Part shown: piece after piece, positions 12,991 through 13,036 of the stretch | How positions within the stretch are numbered: the stretch's first letter is position 1 | How the letters are laid out: every line of letters starts with the position of its first letter | NCBI GenBank assembly: GCA_003444595.1 | Contig: DLUO01000032.1 | Location: 1-13,036, forward strand | Direction: 5' to 3' | From: Bacillota bacterium | Lineage (GTDB): Bacteria > Bacillota > Dethiobacteria > DTU022 > UBA8154 | DNA length: 13,036 nucleotides | Translations under genes and position numbers: made by a program | Notes under the pieces: model-generated | The model's input: the letters and a program-made list of their open reading frames with translations, nothing else | The model's database searches: none | What the model was told of the DNA's origin: nothing

Positions 12991-13036
12991 TCTCTTTTAA
13001 CGTTATTAAATGTATTTTAATGATTTTGCCCTTGTC

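Larger units (their letters stand above)
12476..13036. other. Long non-coding region upstream of walR
   Basis: These 561 bases hold no convincing gene. From left to right I see the walR ribosome binding site, a nested-helix element (12543-12644), a minus-strand terminator (12735-12764), an AT dinucleotide run (12771-12781), a WalR-box-like repeat (12823-12839), a small hairpin GGAAC/GTTCC (12840-12854), a second minus-strand terminator (12903-12938) and an IS200/IS605-like end (12945-12990). The promoter of the wal run must lie between 12476 and about 12735, but no good sigma-A match is visible there. Confidence 0.6.

Noticed and set aside
1..13036. CRISPR array, rRNA or intact transposase gene
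   Set aside because: No regularly spaced repeats, no rRNA sequence and no transposase coding frame were seen on either strand.

Overview
The window looks like a chromosomal segment of an anaerobic, endospore-forming-type Bacillota (class Clostridia, in the broad Peptococcaceae/Syntrophomonas direction). That is an inference from three things: a WalRK two-component system with YycH and YycI partners, a short soluble chemotaxis receptor of the YfmS type, and a stand-alone degradative-type thiolase. Coding DNA is of medium GC; the intergenic DNA is AT-rich. No gene is cut by either window edge.

Layout. Positions 1-295 are an AT-rich leader. 296-1162 (+) encodes a soluble methyl-accepting chemotaxis protein. 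It converges on a thiolase gene (1325-2521, -), and a perfect 14-bp hairpin between them can serve both as terminator. All remaining genes lie on the minus strand and form one compact run from right to left: walR (12475-11792), walK (11789-9993), yycH (9962-8532), yycI (8457-7570), murA (7534-6257), a histidine phosphatase (6208-5582), an HtrA/DegP-type protease (5564-4389), an iPGM-like alkaline-phosphatase-superfamily enzyme (4356-3412) and rlmH (3289-2804). Spacing is 2 to about 120 bases, so a single long transcript is likely. Two minus-strand terminators (12903-12938 and 12735-12764) insulate this run from whatever lies to the right.

How the genes fit together. WalK senses a cell-envelope signal and phosphorylates WalR; YycH and YycI are membrane-anchored modulators of WalK. 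MurA makes the first committed step of peptidoglycan synthesis, and HtrA performs quality control outside the membrane. The locus is therefore a cell-wall homeostasis operon. In Bacillus and Staphylococcus the cluster is walR-walK-walH-walI-walJ-htrA with rlmH nearby. Here the walJ metallo-hydrolase is absent and murA, a histidine phosphatase and an iPGM-like enzyme occupy the interior.

The least explained DNA is 12476-13036, upstream of walR. It holds a roughly 100-base element with nested helices and a GNRA-type loop whose wobble pairs favour a plus-strand RNA, a near-consensus WalR box, two terminators, and a hairpin resembling the right end of IS200/IS605 elements. A second structured stretch lies between yycH and yycI. 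Several starts appear non-ATG (TTG for murA and yycH, GTG or possibly ATC for rlmH).
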